Shown piece by piece: positions 39,907 through 50,434 of a stretch of 64,000 bases of DNA (within the stretch, counting starts at the first letter, position 1; each line of letters starts with the position of its first letter). A program made the translations under genes and the position numbers. The notes under the pieces are model-generated. The model saw only the letters and a program-made list of their open reading frames with translations, was not told the origin of the DNA and searched no databases. The stretch is from Tepidiphilus sp. J10 (GTDB taxonomy: Bacteria; Pseudomonadota; Gammaproteobacteria; Burkholderiales; Thiobacillaceae), in NCBI GenBank assembly GCA_945897865.1, contig CAMDHJ010000001.1:1-64000 (forward strand). The letters are read 5' to 3'.

Positions 39907-40614
39907 TTACCAGAATTGCCACTGCCCCGTATTCAACACCCACAAGCCAAGCACCAGATTGGTGACGGCGTGCGCGACGATGGGAACCCACAAGTTACCG
40001 GAAGCGCGGTAGAGCCAGGCGTAAGCCAAGCCGGCAACAATGCCGGCCAGCCACAAGCTGTGCTCAAGTCCGAATAGAACACTGCTGATCAAGATGGCGC
40101 GCAAACCGATTTGCGCCGCTTCCAAAGCGAGGAAGCGAACTTCCTGTATCCAGCGCAGCAGAAAAGAACGCCAGAACAGCTCTTCCATCAACGGCACTAC
40201 CAGTGCTGCGCCGGCAAGGCGAGTCAAAACCAAAGGCCAATCCAACGCGCCGATGTCATTACGTGGATCAAAGCCGGCACCGCCGCCTAAATTCATCCAA
40301 CCGTGGTCCATGTTGATCCACAACACGAAAACAATGACTCCCAGCAACGGCGCGGCGAAACCTGCCCAATACCGATTCGGCCTGATTGCCAACTCGGTAT
40401 AGACGGCGCGGTAGTACCAAAGAGCGCCTATCACGGCGACGATTTTGACTGGATACAACCAGCGCACATCAATACCGGGCACGCTGTCCGCCACCCAGCC
40501 CTCAATGGCAAGAAACACCATGTATAACGCGAACGGCAATACGCGCGCCCAGACCTGAACATCGATTTGCCAACCAAAAACTCGCACTTGTTGCCCTCTC
40601 AGATCTGCTTCCAC
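39907..40614 (-). CDS. CPBP/CAAX prenyl protease-related membrane protein (exosortase-associated type)
   Basis: VVPLMEELFWRSFLLRWI, SSVLFGLEHSLWLAGIVAGLAYAWLYRASGNLWVPIVAHAVTN. Confidence 0.85.
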   Translation of the reverse strand: MEADLRGQQVRVFGWQIDVQVWARVLPFALYMVFLAIEGWVADSVPGIDVRWLYPVKIVAVIGALWYYRAVYTELAIRPNRYWAGFAAPLLGVIVFVLWINMDHGWMNLGGGAGFDPRNDIGALDWPLVLTRLAGAALVVPLMEELFWRSFLLRWIQEVRFLALEAAQIGLRAILISSVLFGLEHSLWLAGIVAGLAYAWLYRASGNLWVPIVAHAVTNLVLGLWVLNTGQWQFW

Positions 40615-40902
40615 TTTGAGTTAATTGAGACCGCTGCTGCCTTTCTCCATCGCGTTGGCATCACGGGATAGTCGAATCGACCTGCGTCCCACAGGAACAA
40701 TCGACGCCGAGGGGCCGGAATCACGTTGTAAATTCGCGTTGAAAATTGGCGAACTGACCCGGTGGCGGCAGCAACGGGCCGCCGAGGCTGCATCTTAGTG
40801 GGGCTAGGTTTCCAACGCGTTAAACCTGGGGCAGGCCCGAATGGCACTTACTTAATCATTGCGATACCTGCTCCCCCTTTGAAAAGGCGGTCTGGGGCTG
40901 AT

Positions 40903-41063
40903 GGGAGAGTTCCCCCCTTTGGAAAAGGGGGGTTAGGGGGGATTTATGGGACATCCGCGTAAGGCACCGCCGTCAAAATCCCCCTCAATCCCCCTTTACA
41001 AAGGGGGAAGTCATCTCGGAGGCTACTGCGCATTGGTCATCCCTACTTAACAAGAATTGAGCC
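40903..41063. mobile_element. MITE-like element copy B, left end degenerate
   Basis: gatgggagagttccccccttt...catccctacttaacaagaattgagcc matches copies A and C; the left terminal inverted repeat is missing. Confidence 0.75.
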
Positions 41064-41105
41064 TTGTTAAATCCCCCTCGATCCCCCTTTACAAAGGGGG
41101 AAGCA
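41064..41105. repeat. Partial MITE internal segment abutting copy B
   Basis: aaatccccctcgatccccctttacaaagggggaag repeats 'aaatccccctcaatccccctttacaaagggggaag' of copy B. Confidence 0.7.
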
Positions 41106-41256
41106 AACCCGTCCAACAGCCTGTATGAGCGCGCTTAAGGCGGTCACCCTGGCCACTTACTTTGATCTGTAACAGCAAGACCATTTGTTTGTCACATCGC
41201 GACGATATAAAGGCGGCTTTATTGATTTGCGCACCGGCCCCGAGCGAATTGCAAGA

Positions 41257-42021
41257 ATGGAAAATGATGAAGATCGCGACCGGCTTATCGACGTACTGAA
41301 AAGTGCAACGAAAGTGATGAGTCCTAGCCAATTCTTTGCTTGGACCCAAGGTCCGTTGCAAGCATTGCTACCCCACGAAATCATCATTTGCGGAACTTCC
41401 GATGGCTCCGATCAGGATCTCCGCATGCGGTATTTTTCAGCAACGCGGTATTTCAAAGCGGAGCACTTCGAAGCCGCCTGTAATCGACAAACGGGCTTCA
41501 TCGCTCAAGTGGTGCGTCACTGGAAGTCAACTCGCCAACCTTGCCTGGTCCCGCCTGCGTTGGGGGTAACAACTTGCGACCCGGAATGGGAGGAACTATT
41601 GCACCGCCTGGAACTGCGCAATATGGCAGCGCATGGTCAACTTTCGTCGCAAGGAAATCTCCATGCATGGTTTGGATTTTTTCGCGTACGTGACTTGGAT
41701 CATCAAACTGGGCTGTTGCTCGAACTCATCATTCCCTGCGTTACCGCAACCTATGCCCGGATGTTGAGTTATGAATCGCTTGCGATCAACCAGTCAACCT
41801 CGATGGTTAGCGTTTTATCTCGGCGGGAAATACAGGTCATTGAATTGGTGCGTGATGGATGTTCAAACCAGGAAATCGCCGATCGGTTGGGAATCTCGGC
41901 AATGACCGCGAAAAATCATGTGCAGAACATTCGCGTAAAACTCAAGGTCAATACCCGCGGTCAGGCTGTAGTCGAATCCATCCATTTGGGGCTGATCCGC
42001 GCCACCCGGGATAAGCATTAA
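41257..42021 (+). CDS. epsA: EpsA-type LuxR-family transcriptional regulator
   Basis: C-terminal LuxR HTH: LSRREIQVIELVRDGCSNQEIADRLGISAMTAKNHVQNIRVKLKVNTRGQAV; location upstream of the EPS export genes. Confidence 0.8.
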   Translation: MENDEDRDRLIDVLKSATKVMSPSQFFAWTQGPLQALLPHEIIICGTSDGSDQDLRMRYFSATRYFKAEHFEAACNRQTGFIAQVVRHWKSTRQPCLVPPALGVTTCDPEWEELLHRLELRNMAAHGQLSSQGNLHAWFGFFRVRDLDHQTGLLLELIIPCVTATYARMLSYESLAINQSTSMVSVLSRREIQVIELVRDGCSNQEIADRLGISAMTAKNHVQNIRVKLKVNTRGQAVVESIHLGLIRATRDKH

Positions 42022-42144
42022 TGTGGCTTTCGCTCCGTCGGTGTCGAGTCTTCTCGGATAACAGCAGTGGTGTTTGTTTGGATCTGTAATAAGGCGCTCA
42101 CATTGTTCCGTAAGAATCCTGCAAACAATTGTTCATCAAAACCC

Positions 42145-44451
42145 ATGTCACCTTTCCGTCTGGCTCTTTTTCTGGCCGCCTTTCTTTTTTCTACCGTTTG
42201 TCCCGCCAATCCGAATGCCGCTCTGACACAGACGGTTCAAGACAGTATCAGCGTCAGCGGAGACGTGAATAACGACTCAGTTTCGACTGGTTTTCCTCAA
42301 ATCGGCACCCCTGCCAAAGGTCAAGTGTCTGAGGGAATCAAGGTGATCGAATCGACACCTAGGAGCGAAAATACAGGCACACAGCCTGTTCAGGATGTTC
42401 GTAGTCCCTGGAAGCCAGACCAGTTCCAAAGTTTCGTCGAGGCGGCTACCGGCAAGCGGCTTGAACATTATGGTCACGACCTGTTCAAGCAATCGACTTT
42501 GGCATTCCCGCCACTTCAGGACACGCCAGTGCCGTCTGATTATGTGATTGGCCCCGGCGATGAACTATTGGTGCGCTTGACCGGCACTGTTGAGCTGGAT
42601 GTCAGGGTGACTGCGGATCGCAATGGTTTGATCCATTTGTCTCGGATCGGGGCGATTTCCGTGGTGGGTGTCAGAGTGGCCGAGCTGGAAGGTTACCTGC
42701 GCAGCAAGATCGCCAAGCTGTACAAGAATTTCTCGATTAGCGCTTCACTTGGCCAGTTGCGGTCCATGCAAATCTACGTCATGGGGCAGGCGCGGAAGCC
42801 AGGTGCTTATGTCGTTTCAAGCCTCTCTACCCTGGTTTCGGCAATATTTGCTTCCGGTGGGCCGAGCGCCACCGGTTCGCTACGCCACATCAAACTCATA
42901 CGAAAAGATCAGCAACTTGCGGAAATCGATCTCTACGCCTTGCTTGGTCAAGGCATTAAAGCAAATGACACGCGCCTTCAGCCCGGTGACGTGATCGTCA
43001 TTCCGCCGGCAGGGCCTCGAGTTGCGCTACTTGGCGCTTACAACAATCCGGCGATCTATGAATTGCGTGGGGATGGCGAAACCATCGACCAAGTGATGGC
43101 CTATGGCGGGGGTATGTCGGTCACCACTTTGCCCCAATTGGCGATGTTGGAGCGGATTTCCGTTAATTCGGGCGGCAAACGTGCTGTTGAGCAAATCAAT
43201 CTGAGTCGTGACCGGGACCGCTTCTTGCTCATGAACGGAGATGTGCTGACCCTGATGCCGATCAGCATGCAGATCGGCAACGCCGTGACATTGCGCGGCC
43301 ATGTTGCTACGCCCTTCCGATATCCTCATTGGTCAAACATGCGGGTGCGCGATCTGTTTCCTGACTTGGCGGAGTTGCAGAACTCGGAGTATTTCAAGGC
43401 CAAGAACGATTTGATCAACTTCGAACAAGGGTATTTGCAGCCAGCGCCGACAGAAGGGGCCAGTGCGATGCCCAAACTCAAGCAATTGGTCGCCACCACA
43501 GTGAATTGGGATTACGCCACGATTGAACGGATCAACCAACAGACCTTGAGGCAGGAATTGATTCCTTTCAATTTGCGAGAGGCCATTTTCAAGGGTGATC
43601 CCGCACACAACCTGGTGCTCATGCCTGGCGATGTCGTTACCGTTTACTCCACTCAGGATGTGGGTGTGCCGGGCGCCAAGGAGACGCGCATGGTCAGGCT
43701 TGAGGGTGAAGTTGCGGTACCTGGCGTGTACCAGGTTGGTTACGGCGAAACCTTGCGTGAACTGGTCGTGCGGATCGGCGGGGTGACGCCGGATGCCTAT
43801 CTCTTCGGTTCCCAGTTCTTTCGGGAAAGCGTCAAACAGGAACAACAACGTCGCTGGGAAGAAAATCTGAATCAACTGGCTGCGAAAGTTGAGCTGACCG
43901 CTTCCAACAATGCACAGGATTCATTCGATACGGCAGATTTGGGCGCGACTTCGATCAGCCTGGATGGGCAGCGCAAGTTGGTGGAACGTCTCCGGAAAAT
44001 CAAGCCCGAAGGACGCATTGCATTGGAAATTCTGCCCGGTGACGGCAAGGTGGCTGATATACCGGCGGTCGTCCTGGAGAATGGCGATCATTTCATCGTG
44101 CCCAGGATGCCGCCTTACGTGACGGTTCTCGGCCAAGTCAACAATCCAGGTTCCTTCTTCTACCGCACTGACAAACAGGTTTCCGATTTTCTTGGGCTGG
44201 CGGGAGGCCCAACGAAAAATGCGTCAGTCAGTGATCTCTTTGTGGTGCATGCAAATGGTACGGTGAGCAATGCCAGTGGGGGTTCCTGGCTTGATTTCGG
44301 AATGTCCGCAGATGACGTGCAGCCAGGCGATACCGTCGTTGTTCCAGAGAAACTCGAACGATTTTCCTGGCGTAGAGAGCTCAAGGATTGGACTTCCATC
44401 CTGTACCAGTTTGGCCTTGGTGCGGCAGGGTTGAAGAGCCTTGGCTACTGA
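42145..44451 (+). CDS. Large polysaccharide export protein (Wza/SLBB repeats)
   Basis: DYVIGPGDELLVRLTGTVELDVRVTADRNGLIHLSRIGAISVVGV; multiple SLBB-like segments. Start at MSPFRLALFLAAFLFS. Confidence 0.85.
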   Translation: MSPFRLALFLAAFLFSTVCPANPNAALTQTVQDSISVSGDVNNDSVSTGFPQIGTPAKGQVSEGIKVIESTPRSENTGTQPVQDVRSPWKPDQFQSFVEAATGKRLEHYGHDLFKQSTLAFPPLQDTPVPSDYVIGPGDELLVRLTGTVELDVRVTADRNGLIHLSRIGAISVVGVRVAELEGYLRSKIAKLYKNFSISASLGQLRSMQIYVMGQARKPGAYVVSSLSTLVSAIFASGGPSATGSLRHIKLIRKDQQLAEIDLYALLGQGIKANDTRLQPGDVIVIPPAGPRVALLGAYNNPAIYELRGDGETIDQVMAYGGGMSVTTLPQLAMLERISVNSGGKRAVEQINLSRDRDRFLLMNGDVLTLMPISMQIGNAVTLRGHVATPFRYPHWSNMRVRDLFPDLAELQNSEYFKAKNDLINFEQGYLQPAPTEGASAMPKLKQLVATTVNWDYATIERINQQTLRQELIPFNLREAIFKGDPAHNLVLMPGDVVTVYSTQDVGVPGAKETRMVRLEGEVAVPGVYQVGYGETLRELVVRIGGVTPDAYLFGSQFFRESVKQEQQRRWEENLNQLAAKVELTASNNAQDSFDTADLGATSISLDGQRKLVERLRKIKPEGRIALEILPGDGKVADIPAVVLENGDHFIVPRMPPYVTVLGQVNNPGSFFYRTDKQVSDFLGLAGGPTKNASVSDLFVVHANGTVSNASGGSWLDFGMSADDVQPGDTVVVPEKLERFSWRRELKDWTSILYQFGLGAAGLKSLGY

Positions 44452-45727
44452 TCCCAGGCACGAAGGCTTGAAGAGCGACACCAACTTGACAACCCTAGAT
44501 AAGACTTCCTCCGCAGCTGAAGCCAGCCAGATCAACCCGTCTTTGGAACCTGTGGAAAGGATAGGTTTAATTGACTTGTTGTTGGTGCTGGCGCGGCGTC
44601 GATTCCTGGTGTTCGGCTTGCCGCTGCTGTTCGCGCTGACTGCGGTGGTTGCTGTCTTGAACATGCCGGATGTGTATAGCGCCAGCGCACAACTGGTGCC
44701 AGTCCAGGCAAACCAGTCCAATTCCGCAGCGGCGATTCTCGGCCAGCTCAACTTGGGCAACATGGGCAGCGCGCTCAACAACCGCAATGCGGAATTCTTT
44801 ACCCGCATCATGCAAAGCAGAAAAGTGGGTGAACGTGTCATCAAACAATTCGATCTGATCAAGCGCTATCAGGTGGAAAGCGTTAGCCAGGCGCTGGGCG
44901 TGCTGGCGGGCAAGCTCGAATTTCAGATCGACAACAAAAGTGGGGTTGTCACGGTCAGCGTCGATGATTGGCACCCGGCGACCAGCGCGGACATGGTCAA
45001 TTTCCTGGTCGATCAATTGATCGAAGTGACGCGCGAAATCACTGTTTCTGAAGCGACCCAGCGCCGCGTCTATTTCGAGAAGCAATTGGCCAGCGCCCAG
45101 CAGCGAACCCGGTCGGCGGAGGCGGAACTCAAAGCGTATCAAGCCAGAACTGGGGTCTACGGACTGGACCAGCAAGCTGGTAATACCTTGGGGATGATTT
45201 CCAAGCTGGAAGCCGAGATCGCCGCCAAAAATATCCAATTGCGCGTCTTGCGTACCACCATGACCGACAGCAATCCGCAATTGTTGGGTGTACTCGAAAC
45301 GATCAACGGTCTAAACGCCCAATTGGCACGCCTCAAGAGTGCGGATGGGGCAGTCGAGAACAGTCTCGGCAAGCTGTCGAATATTTCATCGGAGTACACC
45401 CGCTTATTTCGCGAGTTGAAATATCAGGAGTCGGTCAATGAAGTCCTCAACAAACAATTCGAGTTGGCCAAGCTGGATGAAGCGCGCGATGCGCCCTCGG
45501 TACAGATTCTCGACTATGCGGTGACGCCCGAACAGCATGTCAAGCCGAAGCGCAAACTGATCGTCATCGGGGCGATGTTTGCTGGCGGCCTGCTGGGCAT
45601 TTTGCTCGCCCTGATTGCGGAAGGATTCACCCAAGCTTTGCGCCAACCGGAATCCGCAAGAAAGCTCAGCCTGATCCGTAAGAACCTGTTCAGCCCGCGA
45701 TTGCGTGGTGCCGTCCGCGAAGAATGA
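44441..45727 (+). CDS. Chain-length determinant (Wzz) family protein
   Basis: IGLIDLLLVLARRRFLVFGLPLLFALTAVVAVLNMPDVYSASAQLVP; coiled coil; C-terminal TM. Confidence 0.85.
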   Translation: MATDPRHEGLKSDTNLTTLDKTSSAAEASQINPSLEPVERIGLIDLLLVLARRRFLVFGLPLLFALTAVVAVLNMPDVYSASAQLVPVQANQSNSAAAILGQLNLGNMGSALNNRNAEFFTRIMQSRKVGERVIKQFDLIKRYQVESVSQALGVLAGKLEFQIDNKSGVVTVSVDDWHPATSADMVNFLVDQLIEVTREITVSEATQRRVYFEKQLASAQQRTRSAEAELKAYQARTGVYGLDQQAGNTLGMISKLEAEIAAKNIQLRVLRTTMTDSNPQLLGVLETINGLNAQLARLKSADGAVENSLGKLSNISSEYTRLFRELKYQESVNEVLNKQFELAKLDEARDAPSVQILDYAVTPEQHVKPKRKLIVIGAMFAGGLLGILLALIAEGFTQALRQPESARKLSLIRKNLFSPRLRGAVREE

Positions 45728-47249
45728 GTGCCGCGAAGACAGGCAACGACATGAAACGGGAGTCCTTTCTCTATTCCCTCGGCGCTGCTGCGCTCTGGCG
45801 CGGGCTGGATCGCGTGGCGGGCCTCGCCAAGCATATCCTGATCGCAGCTGCCATCGGCTTGAGCGCCCAATTGGATGTGTTCTACATGGCGGTCGCCATC
45901 CTCGGTGTGTTGGTGTTCTCCTGGGCCCATTTGCTTGATGTGCTGGCTGTACCGCAACTGGTCAAAGCCCGACAGGAAGGAGATCAGGCGGGTTTCCAAT
46001 CCCTGGCTGGCGGCTTGTTTGTCTTTTGTCTGCTCGCCTCGCTGCTGATTTTTGCCCTGTTCTATGGCCTGCGGGAATGGATTGCGGCTCTGGCGCCCGG
46101 TTTCGATACGAAACGCAATGCCATGCTGGTCGATGCCCTTGCCTGGCTGGCCCCGGTGGCGCTGTTCTACATTCCGCTACGCATGTTGGGTTCCATCGCG
46201 CGGGCCGTGCGCCGTTTTACCTTGTTCTATCAAGCCGAATTTCTGATCTCGCTGGTGGTGCTGATCTGCGTCTTCGCCAGCCATGACGAGCATGTCCTGC
46301 TATGGGCATTCGGCCTCGGCGTGAGCGCCGCTTTTTTTTTCTTTTCGGGGCGCTACGCGGCTATTTCAAACCGTGGGGGCATCCGCTTAATCCGGCTGTT
46401 CTGGCCAGCCTGCAACTGGCCCCAGGCCTGCTGATCCTGCAGGCGACTCAGCATGTCAATGCCCTCACGGATCGCGTCTTCGTGTCTTACCTGCCCGAGG
46501 GTTCCATTGGCGCCCTGTCCTATGCCATGACCCTGGTGACCCTGGTTCCCGGCGTGCTCAGTATGGGCGGCTCATTCATCACCATCCTGGCCGAAACAGC
46601 CAACCGGGATGAACGCGGTCGACGTCTGAATCAGGCCATCTCCTTGGCGATTTTTCTGGCTGTCGGCAGCACGCTGTTCCTGTTCCTGTTCGGCACGGCC
46701 TTGATCCAGGTCTTGCTTGAACGCGGCATGTTCGGCAGTACCGATACCCAACTCGTCTACTCCGCGCTGGCTGCCGCGTCGTGCATGATTCTGCCGCTGT
46801 TTTTGATGCCCCCCATGGACCAGGTGTTCCAGGTGGAAGGGCGCGTTGGCATCCTGGTCCGGCGTGCGTTGTTGGGCGTCGTGGTCAATGTCCTGCTCAA
46901 CGCCTGGTTCCTGTTCGGCCTTGGCTGGGGGCTGCCCGGCATCGCCCTGGCTACTGCACTCAGCTACTGGGTACTTGTGTTGTTTGCAGGCCGGGCGATT
47001 TCGCGCATCGGGTTGACGCTTGACTGGCGGCGTCATCTTGTCTGGACAAGCTGGCTGTTCTTGTTCCTGTTGCCACTTTGGCCGCTCAAAGCCTTTGCGG
47101 CGCAAGCCGGCATCAATGCCTGGCTGCTGCTGGCGGTCAGTATGGCTGCCACGACGGTATTGCTGGTGCTCGCCGGATTGACCTTTCCCGGCGTAGAGCG
47201 CGCCTTGGTGCAACAGACCCTGCGGCGCATGTTGGGTGCGGCACGATGA
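45724..47249 (+). pseudogene. MurJ/Wzx-type flippase split by a frameshift at a T9 tract
   Basis: ORF 45724..46434 and ORF 46302..47249 form one flippase when joined across T9 (46332-46340). Confidence 0.8.
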
Positions 47250-48175
47250 ATCCGCCACGCGTCTCGGTGATCACCCCCACTTACAACCGCGCTCACCTGT
47301 TGCCGCGTGTCTGGGCCTCGCTGCAAAGGCAGACGCTGGCGGATTTTCAGTGGATCGTGGTTGATGACGGTTCCAGCGATGACACCCACGCGGTGGTTGC
47401 CGGCTTTGCCGACCCGCGTATTCGCTATGTCTATCAGGAAAACCAAGGCTGCAACATGGCCCGCAACCGAGGTGAACAGGAGGTCGAGGCCGATTACGTC
47501 GCCTTCCTCGACAGCGACGACGAACTCTACGCCGCCGATACCCTGGACATGATGCTGAGCACGTTGAGCACGGCGCGCCCGGAAATCGGTATGGCGTACT
47601 TCTCGGTTGTTGATGGAAAAAGTAAACAAGGACTCAATCAGATGGAGGGCGATTTACTGGAGATTGGTTATCAGGATCTCATTTGCCAAATAAAGATATC
47701 GGGCGAATTCATGCCGTTTTTTCGTCGCGAGGTACTTAAGCTTGCCTCCTGGCCGTCATACAACGGCATGGAGGGGTTGCGACACTGGCGGCTTATCCAG
47801 CATCGCAAAGCCATCGTGGTGCGCAAGCCCGCACGTATTTACCACCGATACGAGGGCGACAACCTGATAAGTGCCGCCAGTGCCGTCAAACGTGCACACG
47901 AAATGGCCCTAGCCAGCTTGGATCTGATCGCCGAGCACCGTGCTGCCTGGCTTAGCTATTGCCCTTGTCAACTGGGACGTTGGCTGTTCTATGCGTCGAT
48001 GTATATGGCCCTTGCCGGTCAGCCTGTTAACGCACTCAAAACCGCTCTATCCGCATTTCCAAGAGCGGACTGGTCGATCAGAAAGAAGGTACTGCTTCTA
48101 ATAACGGGTTTGTTAGTCCCCACCCGCATCCGCCATTACCTGTTTTTTCGACGTTCACAAAGAAATACTGATTAA
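47246..48175 (+). CDS. Glycosyltransferase family 2 protein
   Basis: PRVSVITPTYNRAHLLPRVWASLQRQTLADFQWIVVDDGSSDDT, FLDSDDELY. Start at 47246 (ORF extends upstream). Confidence 0.9.
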   Translation: MNPPRVSVITPTYNRAHLLPRVWASLQRQTLADFQWIVVDDGSSDDTHAVVAGFADPRIRYVYQENQGCNMARNRGEQEVEADYVAFLDSDDELYAADTLDMMLSTLSTARPEIGMAYFSVVDGKSKQGLNQMEGDLLEIGYQDLICQIKISGEFMPFFRREVLKLASWPSYNGMEGLRHWRLIQHRKAIVVRKPARIYHRYEGDNLISAASAVKRAHEMALASLDLIAEHRAAWLSYCPCQLGRWLFYASMYMALAGQPVNALKTALSAFPRADWSIRKKVLLLITGLLVPTRIRHYLFFRRSQRNTD

Positions 48176-48190
48176 TTCGCTACCTGACAA

Positions 48191-49030
48191 ATGACAACGC
48201 ACGCATCGGAAATAGCAACAGGCGCACGCTTCGAATTCGGCGCCAACTGGGCACAATTCTTGAAGTTGCTGAACAATGAACGCATCGCCCTTGCAGAACA
48301 ATCACTGCGCAATAAGCTGCATATGGAAGATTTGCAGGGGAAACGTTTTCTTGATATTGGCAGCGGCTCCGGGATATTCAGTCTGGCCGCGCGGAGAATG
48401 GGCGCCAATGTTCATTCATTCGATTTCGACCCACAGTCGGTTGCTTGCACGGCCGAGCTGAAACGTCGCTATTTCGGCGACGATCCCGGCTGGATTGTCG
48501 AGCAGGCTTCGGTGCTGGACAAAGACTATTTGAAATCACTGGGGCAATGGGATGTGGTCTATTCCTGGGGAGTCCTGCATCACACTGGTGAAATGTGGCA
48601 GGCGCTTGGGAATGTAGTTCCATTGGTGCGTCAAGGCGGTGCCATTTATCTTGCTATCTATAATCACCAGCAGGTCATGACCCCCATATGGACTTGGGTG
48701 AAGCGCTCTTATAACCGCCTGCCAGGCAGGCTGCGCTGGCTAATACTTGGACCTGCTCTGATTCGCTTGTGGGGGCCAAGAACAATATTTGATTTGCTGC
48801 GAGGACAGCCTTTCTATACTTGGCGGAATTACGCGAAACATGGCGTGCGAGGTATGTCAGCCTGGCATGACGTTATTGACTGGGTCGGTGGATATCCTTT
48901 TGAGGTAGCGAAACCAGAAGAGATATTTCGCTTTTACTCAAGACAAGGTTTTTTGCTAAAAGAATTGGTGACTTGTGGCGGCGGTTTGGGCTGCAATGAG
49001 TTTGTATTTGTTCATGCCGCCGTCGATTGA
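48191..49030 (+). CDS. Class I SAM-dependent methyltransferase
   Basis: GKRFLDIGSGSGIFSLAARRMGANVHSFDFDPQSV; WDVVYSWGVLHHTGEMWQAL. Confidence 0.85.
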   Translation: MTTHASEIATGARFEFGANWAQFLKLLNNERIALAEQSLRNKLHMEDLQGKRFLDIGSGSGIFSLAARRMGANVHSFDFDPQSVACTAELKRRYFGDDPGWIVEQASVLDKDYLKSLGQWDVVYSWGVLHHTGEMWQALGNVVPLVRQGGAIYLAIYNHQQVMTPIWTWVKRSYNRLPGRLRWLILGPALIRLWGPRTIFDLLRGQPFYTWRNYAKHGVRGMSAWHDVIDWVGGYPFEVAKPEEIFRFYSRQGFLLKELVTCGGGLGCNEFVFVHAAVD

Positions 49031-49084
49031 GTATGTGGGTTATTCATTGCGCCTACTTGATCTCAGTGGTGTAGAGCCCCTGAT

Positions 49085-50176
49085 ATGGCGTCTCCAATGA
49101 AACTGCTGGTCGTAATACCCAGCATGAAAAGCGGCGGCGCTGAGCGCGTGGTCTCGCTGCTGTGCCATGAATGGGCGCGCAATCATGAAGTAATTCTGGC
49201 GCTTTTCGATGCACGTGCCCCCGCGTATGAAATCAACGCAAGAGTCGTCGATCTGCGAGCAGCATCAACCTTGGGAATAATGCGCAAGCTGATCAATCCG
49301 ATTCTGCGCACCAAGCGGCTGGCACGGCTGATAAGCCGAGAACAACCCGACCGCATATTCAGCTTTATGGAAAGCGCGAACTTTCCCGCCGTGTTGGCCG
49401 CATTACTGTGCGGTTGTGAGCGGAACCTAATCGTGAGCGTGCGTAACGATCCGCGAGCGTTCCCCTGGTTTCATCGTTGGCTGATGCCATTCTTCTACCG
49501 CACTGCTCATAGAGTTGTAGCGGTGTCGCGGGGCGTTGCTGATCGCCTGCACTACATGGGCATAGCGCGTCGAAACTTGTCAGTCATTCAAAATCCAGTG
49601 GATCGGAATATGTTGCAACGCCGAGCGGTAGAGCCAATACCTGCGGGCGTTATTGGAAAACAAGAGTTTATTCTCGGTGTGGGACGGCTGGATCATCAGA
49701 AAGGTTTTGACAGACTGATCGAAGCGTTTGCCCAGCTGCATAGCTCCTCAAAACTCAAACTCGTTATTCTGGGCGAAGGGCCGGAACGCCCCAGCCTGGA
49801 GCGGCAAGTGTCAGCACTAGGGTTGGAATCTCACGTCTCGCTGCTGGGAGCGGTTGAAAACCCTTTCCAGTTTTATCGCCGGGCACATTGTTTTGTGCTG
49901 AGTTCGCGCTATGAAGGCTGCCCAAATGTGCTGCTGGAAGCCATGGCACTGGAGTGTCCAGTCATTGCCTTTAATTGCGACTATGGGCCGAGTGAAATCA
50001 TCATTGACGGTAGCAATGGCCTGCTGGTTGATGAGGGGGATGTCGCGGGACTTGCGTCGGCTATTTCACGTTTGAATGAAGATGTTTCTTTGAGAAACAG
50101 AATGTCCGCTTCTGGACTTATTACGATCAATACCTTGTTCGCAACCAAGGTTGCGAATTCTTGGCTGGATGTTTGA
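49085..50176 (+). CDS. Glycosyltransferase family 4 protein
   Basis: VVIPSMKSGGAERVVSLL; FILGVGRLDHQKGFDRLIEAFAQL; SSRYEGCPNVLLEAMALECPVIAF. Confidence 0.9.
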   Translation: MASPMKLLVVIPSMKSGGAERVVSLLCHEWARNHEVILALFDARAPAYEINARVVDLRAASTLGIMRKLINPILRTKRLARLISREQPDRIFSFMESANFPAVLAALLCGCERNLIVSVRNDPRAFPWFHRWLMPFFYRTAHRVVAVSRGVADRLHYMGIARRNLSVIQNPVDRNMLQRRAVEPIPAGVIGKQEFILGVGRLDHQKGFDRLIEAFAQLHSSSKLKLVILGEGPERPSLERQVSALGLESHVSLLGAVENPFQFYRRAHCFVLSSRYEGCPNVLLEAMALECPVIAFNCDYGPSEIIIDGSNGLLVDEGDVAGLASAISRLNEDVSLRNRMSASGLITINTLFATKVANSWLDV

Positions 50177-50434
50177 AATGAATAAGTCAACTAAGCTGAC
50201 GTTCTTGTTTATTTCCGGGAATCCTTGCGAATTTGTACATAGGGGTGGGGTGAGTGCTACGTGCGTAACAGGCTGGTTTTTGCGTAAACCTGATACAAGC
50301 TGCGCATGACCCGCTCAGGGTTGATTATGCCGAGAGCACTAAATCTATTCAATATATTTAATAGGTGGCTGTTTGGGGCGCAGGGTTGCTGCCATCTGGT
50401 CTCATGGTTTATTAAATAATATAATAACCTGACC

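Noticed and set aside
40851-40875. Possible sigma-54 promoter (tggcacttacttaatcattgc) upstream of epsA
   Set aside because: The -24 like TGGCAC is present but the -12 GC element is not at the required spacing.
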